Below, one piece after another: positions 42,701 through 48,700 of a stretch of DNA of 64,000 nucleotides. Made by a program: the position numbers and the translations under genes. Below the pieces are notes generated by a model. It had not been told where the DNA came from and did not search any database. It was given only the letters and a program-made list of their open reading frames with translations. The number at the start of each line of letters is the position of its first letter. The stretch's first letter is position 1. The stretch lies in the NCBI RefSeq assembly GCF_040183065.1, contig NC_091120.1:182732396-182796395 (forward strand). The letters are read 5' to 3'. The DNA comes from Periplaneta americana (taxonomy: Eukaryota; Arthropoda; Insecta; Blattodea; Blattidae).

Positions 42701-45700
42701 AGGGTTAGCAAGAGGGTAGTGTATTGTAACTGTAGCCACCGGTGTAGCTCACAGTTAGGGTGCTTGCCTGCCAATCCGGAGTTGCGCTCAGGCGTGGGTT
42801 CGATTACCTGGTTGGGTTTTTTCTGAGATTTCCCCCAACCGTAAGGCAAATGTCACGTAATCTATGGCGAATCCTCGGCCTCATCTCACCAAATATCATC
42901 TCGCTGTCACCAATTCCATCGACGCTAAATGATCTCGTAGTTGATACAGCGTCGTTAAATAACCAAGTTAAAAAAATTGTAATTGTATGTAGGCTTTAAA
43001 AGTACAATGAAAACAGTACTCTTAATCAGAAACAACTCTTTGATTCATTAGGAATGCCGTTATCAACATTAAGGACGATAATGAAAGATCGCAACTCAAT
43101 AACTGCATCTGCAACATCAGGAGGACATAAGCCCAGGAAAGTGAAGTGTGGTAAACATGAGAACTTGGAGAACACACAACTGGCAAACAACTATAAATGA
43201 CTTATTTAGAAAGAATTAAGTACAGCAAATGTCTTTGACGTACAGTACAGTAATTACATAATGGAGTAATACTGTATTACCTTTCATGAATCATGTACTT
43301 CAATAAAGAAACATGCTAATAGATACTGTATGTAGGTCAAAATTAGAAAACCAGCATAATACGTGCTCCTGGTTAATATGTGGTTTACACACAGTCCCTT
43401 GAACAGCATCTTATATGGGTTTTATTGTACTTGAACAAAATTGAAAAATTTTTTTTTCACCACTTCGTCCATTGTGCAGTGTTCAGAAAGAAATGGATCA
43501 CGATAGGTCTAGCCCTTTCCTCTAAATCCACTGTGTGCGACAATGTAACAATTTTATGTTGACAAATCCTGTAATCTTTAGCACGTATGCTCATTGGTGT
43601 AAATAAATAAACTACTTGCAGAGCAAGCGAGTTTATGGCTTTATTGCCAAGAACTCAGCATATGACAACAACTTAAAAAAATTCACTATTTCATCGCACT
43701 GTTTAAAAATGTTAAATGTTATGTTTTATTTAACGATGCTCGCAACTGCAGAGGTTATATCAGCGTCACCGGATGTGCTGGAATTTGTCCCGCAGGAGTT
43801 CTTTTACATGCCAGTAAATCTGCTGACATGAGCCTGTCGCATTTAAGCACACTTAAATGCCATCGACCTGGCCCAGGATCGAACCCGCAACCTTGGACAT
43901 AGAAGGCCAGCACTATGTCAACTCGCCAACCAGGTCGACTCGCACTGTTTAAAACGGTAATGAGACAATTCAGGCAAACTGGGAATTCGAATGAAAAAAA
44001 ATCTTTTTCAGACATAACATATTTATTCATTATTATTGTAAGAGATAGATAAGACTCTAATTTTAAATATCCTAATGTTTTATTATCAAAAGGAAAATAT
44101 TTTACAAGTTTTATGGGCAATGAATCTAAGTGGTCTTAGCCAGATAATGTGTAGTCCTTGTTCCCCTAAAGTTTGCAGTACTTACTGATAAAGAGATCAA
44201 CCATTAATGTATGTTTCAAAAGGAGCAATTGTTGAAATATTTTGAGAGCCTGCATTGTTAATTCCAGAGCTCCAGGTTGAAGGATCATTTTACTCTGTAC
44301 TCTGACATTTATTTTAAGTAGATTGGGTGGGTTAATAACAATTAGCAATCTTAAAGGCCCATTCACAATGAAAATTAAACATAAACATAACGTAAGCATA
44401 AAACCTTGTGTCCATGTTATTTAATGAAAGCATTCACAATGAATTACATAAGCATAAACTTAATCTTAATCATAAGACGTTAACATGAAAGTTTGCAAAC
44501 TCCAAACTTTCAAGCTTATGTTTATGCGATTTGGAAACAGTACACAAGCGGAAAGCGTGTTTTCACTTTTTGTTTAACATCTCATGGGCTTTGCCTACAG
44601 GCAATATTTTGATCTATTGGCCGTGATGATAGCTAGGCGCGAAACATGGAATCATATGACGAAAAGTTGATTATTTTACATCTCCGTTTCTTTGATTTAA
44701 AGTATTGAAAGCCATATACTGATGCCATTGTAGTTATTAGAAACATAAATTGAATAGATACATCGTCAGTCATTGTGCAATTCTCCATTTTTATGTAATA
44801 GATTCTGTAGTTTTGTTGATTCGGTATGTTTGTTTCCACACACGTGTTATGTTTACGTTATGTTTAATTTTCATTGTGAATGGGCCTTGGCTACTTAAGT
44901 TTGTGGCATATGTTTATGTGCTTATGTTAATGTTTACGTTATGTTTAATTTTCATTGTGAATGAGCCTTTACAGTGACTATTTTGATTTAGAAATGTCAC
45001 AGTTGTTTTGAAACTAGAAAAATGAAGGACATTAACTCATCTGTAACATCCATGACAAAATGCGTGTAACATCTGTGACATGGAAGAAACAGCTATGAAA
45101 TATTTACCGATTATGGCTTGTGAACTAATTAGATGCTATGAGAATTGCATAGCTCTCACATGGACACTATGAGAATGAATCTCCTTTTGCTTGAGACAGA
45201 GACCTGAGTTTTATACTTTTTGTTAATAAGGTGTGAATGAGTCCACAAATCTTGTAACATCCGTGACAGAACTTTATCTTTATTTTCTGCAATAATAATA
45301 ATAGGCCTACATTTTATTCATTTTAGTCCATGATCTCCAACAGATTAGCTTGGTATTTAGAATCCTAAAATCTTTTATCACCAAGACAAGCCGGCTTTCG
45401 ACAACTACACTCTACCAATGAACAAGTCATAAGCCTCGGCCAAGAAATAAAAGACAGTTTTAACAAAAAAGAAGATACCTTGGCAATATTTATTGACTTT
45501 CAGTTAGCGTATGACTCTGTTTGGAGAAATAAATTATTACTGAAACTCCAGAAATTAGGTATCTCCAGCAATATGTTCAGATGGATATCAGAATTCCTTA
45601 GTCAACGATTCATTGCCACTAAATTCAATAACTCACTTTCTAGTTACAGACAAACTTATCGAGGTCTACCTCAGGGCGCTGTCCTCAGTACAACTTTATT

Positions 45701-48700
45701 CGGTATTTATATAAATGACTTACCCTCCCTATTAGAGGAATCAAACATGAAAACAGCACTATTTGCAGATGATATAGTTTTGTGGACTTCCAGATCTTAC
45801 AGACATAGAGACAAAATTCAAAATTCTGCTCTTAAAGCTCTAACTCAACTACATGAAAGGAATACATCAAATTTGATGAGACTCAATTTAAGCAAAAGTA
45901 ACTACCAAATATTTTCACTTGGTAAAAAAGAAAGAGAATTCAATATCCAATACAATGGCCGGCACCTTCCTAGGACTTATGAATCCAAATATCTTGGAGT
46001 TATTTTCGATAGTAAGTTAACATGGAGCAACCATTTGAAATACATTTCCGAAAAAGCTCGTAAAAGATTCTCCCTTCTAAAAAGACTAGCAGGAAAGAAA
46101 TGGAGATGCTCTAGGAATACTTTGAACACTACATACAAAATGTTTATACAGCCAGAGCTGACATACTGCGGAGAAATTTTAATTACTTCACCTTTCATAA
46201 ACGAAATAGAATATGTTCAAAACCAAGCTCTCAGACTCATCTTACTGGTGGAATCAAAACAACTCCAATAGATTCTATGAGATTCCTCACTAATATTAAC
46301 AGTATCAAAATGACAATAGAAGAAAAAGCACTGATTCAATATGAAAAACTTATCAGATTACCAGGAAACAATTGGCATTCATACAGTCCTCTCTGTAGAT
46401 TGAAAACTCAAAAAAGTTTCATATCCATTGTTCAAGAATTAAAACAGAAAATCAATATCCCGAATTTAAAAGAAAACTTACAGGTTAAACCAAACCCTTT
46501 AACTCTATTAAATATAGAATATAATCTAAATTTAACAGAAGAAATACTGAAATCAGAAGTAAACACTGAAATACTAAAACAATTGTCTTTAGAGACAATT
46601 AATATTAGGTACCCTCCACAAAACTGTCTTCATTTATACACTGACGGATCCTTGATCTCCAGAGAACAAGGTGCCGGTGCAGGTGTTACGTGCTGTCTCT
46701 TCTCACTTTATAGATCTCTTGGGTATGGAACAACAAGTTTTGATGGAGAAATCATTGCAATAAGTGAAAGTCTCAGGAATCTTCTATGCCACATCAATAA
46801 ATTTAAGAATGCAGTTATATTGTCAGACTCCAAAGTAGCTATTCTATCAATAGTCTCTAAACACACACCTTCCTCTCAAACAGCAGAAATAACTAAAATG
46901 CTCTCTCAATTAATATCACTCAATAAAAGAATTGCATTCTAATGGATACCATCCCATTGTGGAATCCTGGGAAACGAGAATACAGATGCTTTAGCAAAGG
47001 GCAGCACTGCTACTTACAGACCTGTTACTAAATCTACGTATTACTCTGTGAAAACATTTATTAAATCTACATACTTAGACTTCAACAAACAAAATTTGAT
47101 AACACAATCTCAAGGGGAAAAATGGAACTCTCTGCATCATAATCCACAGTTAATTACCACGAAAATCGTCTGTAGCTGCATTTAGATTGGCAACAGGCCA
47201 TGATTGTTTGGCCAAACACCTGCATAGAATTGGAATATATCAGGCTCCTAACTGCCCATTGTGCTACTCAAACCAAGAAATGGATTCGGAACACCTCAAA
47301 ATCTGTGCTTCAGTGTCTGGCCATGATAATATCTTTGAAAAATATTGGAGTGCAAGAGGTCAAATGACTTTATTGTCAAACGCCTGGCATTAGAAAACAA
47401 CAAAAACAACATTTTATTGAAACAACTTTTTTCTGTAAAATAATACTGATCTTCTAAATTGATTCATAGTAATAAAAGTTAACAAAAGTAACTTCATTTT
47501 CAATATATAGAATTGGAAAATAGTAAAACTGTAACATCCGTAACAACTGGAATGGCTGTAGGATATGAAAAGCAGTTAAAAAAAAAAAAATATATATATA
47601 TATATATTTTTTTTGGGTAGGCCTAAAACTTTTTTGCCAACCTTGAGGCCGTGGGATTTGGCAAAGTTAGAGTGAGTGGATAGCTAAGTGACATGAGCTG
47701 GATTAGATGAGTGGATAGCTAAGTGACATGAGCTGGATTAGATGAGTGGATAGCTAAGTGACATGAGCTGGGTAAGATGAGTGGATAGCTAAGTGACATG
47801 AGGTGGGTTAGATGAGTGGATAGCTAAGTGACATGAGGTGGGTAAGATGAGTGGATAACTAAGTGACATGAGGTGGGTTAGATGAGTGGATAGCTAAGTG
47901 ACATGAGGTGGGTTAGATGAGTGGATAGCTAAGTGACATAAGGTGGGTTAGATGAGTGGATAGCTAAGTGACATGAGGTGGGTTAGATGAGTGGATAGCT
48001 AAGTGACATGAGGTGGGTAAGATGAGTGGATAACTAAGTGACATGAGGTGGGTTAGATGAGTGGATAGCTAAGTGACATGAGGTGGGTTAGATGAGTGGA
48101 TAGCTAAGTGACATGAGGTTGGTTAGATGAGTGGATAGCTAAGTGACATGAGGTGGGTAAGATGAGTGGATAGCTAAGTGACATGAGGTGGGTAAGATGA
48201 GTGGATAGCTAAGTGACATGAGCTGAATTAGATGAGTGGATAGCTAAGTGACATGAGCTGGATTAGATGAGTGGATAGCTAAGTGACATGAGCTGGGTAA
48301 GATGAGTGGATAGCTAAGTGACATGAGGTGGGTAAGATGAGTGGATAGCTAAGTGACATGAGGTGGGTAAGATGAGTGGATAACTAAGTGACATGAGGTG
48401 GGTTAGATGAGTGGATAGCTAAGTGACATGAGGTGGGTAAGATGAGTGGATAACTAAGTGACATGAGGTGGGTTAGATGAGTGGATAGCTAAGTGACATG
48501 AGGTGGGTTAGATGAGTGGATAGCTAAGTGACATGAGGTGGGTTAGATGAGTGGATAGCTAAGTGACATGAGGTGGGTAAGATGAGTGGATAGCTAAGTG
48601 ACATGAGGTGGGTAAGATGAGTGGATAGCTAAGTGACATGAGGTGGGTAAGATGAGTGGATAACTAAGTGACATGAGGTGGGTTAGATGAGTGGATAGCT

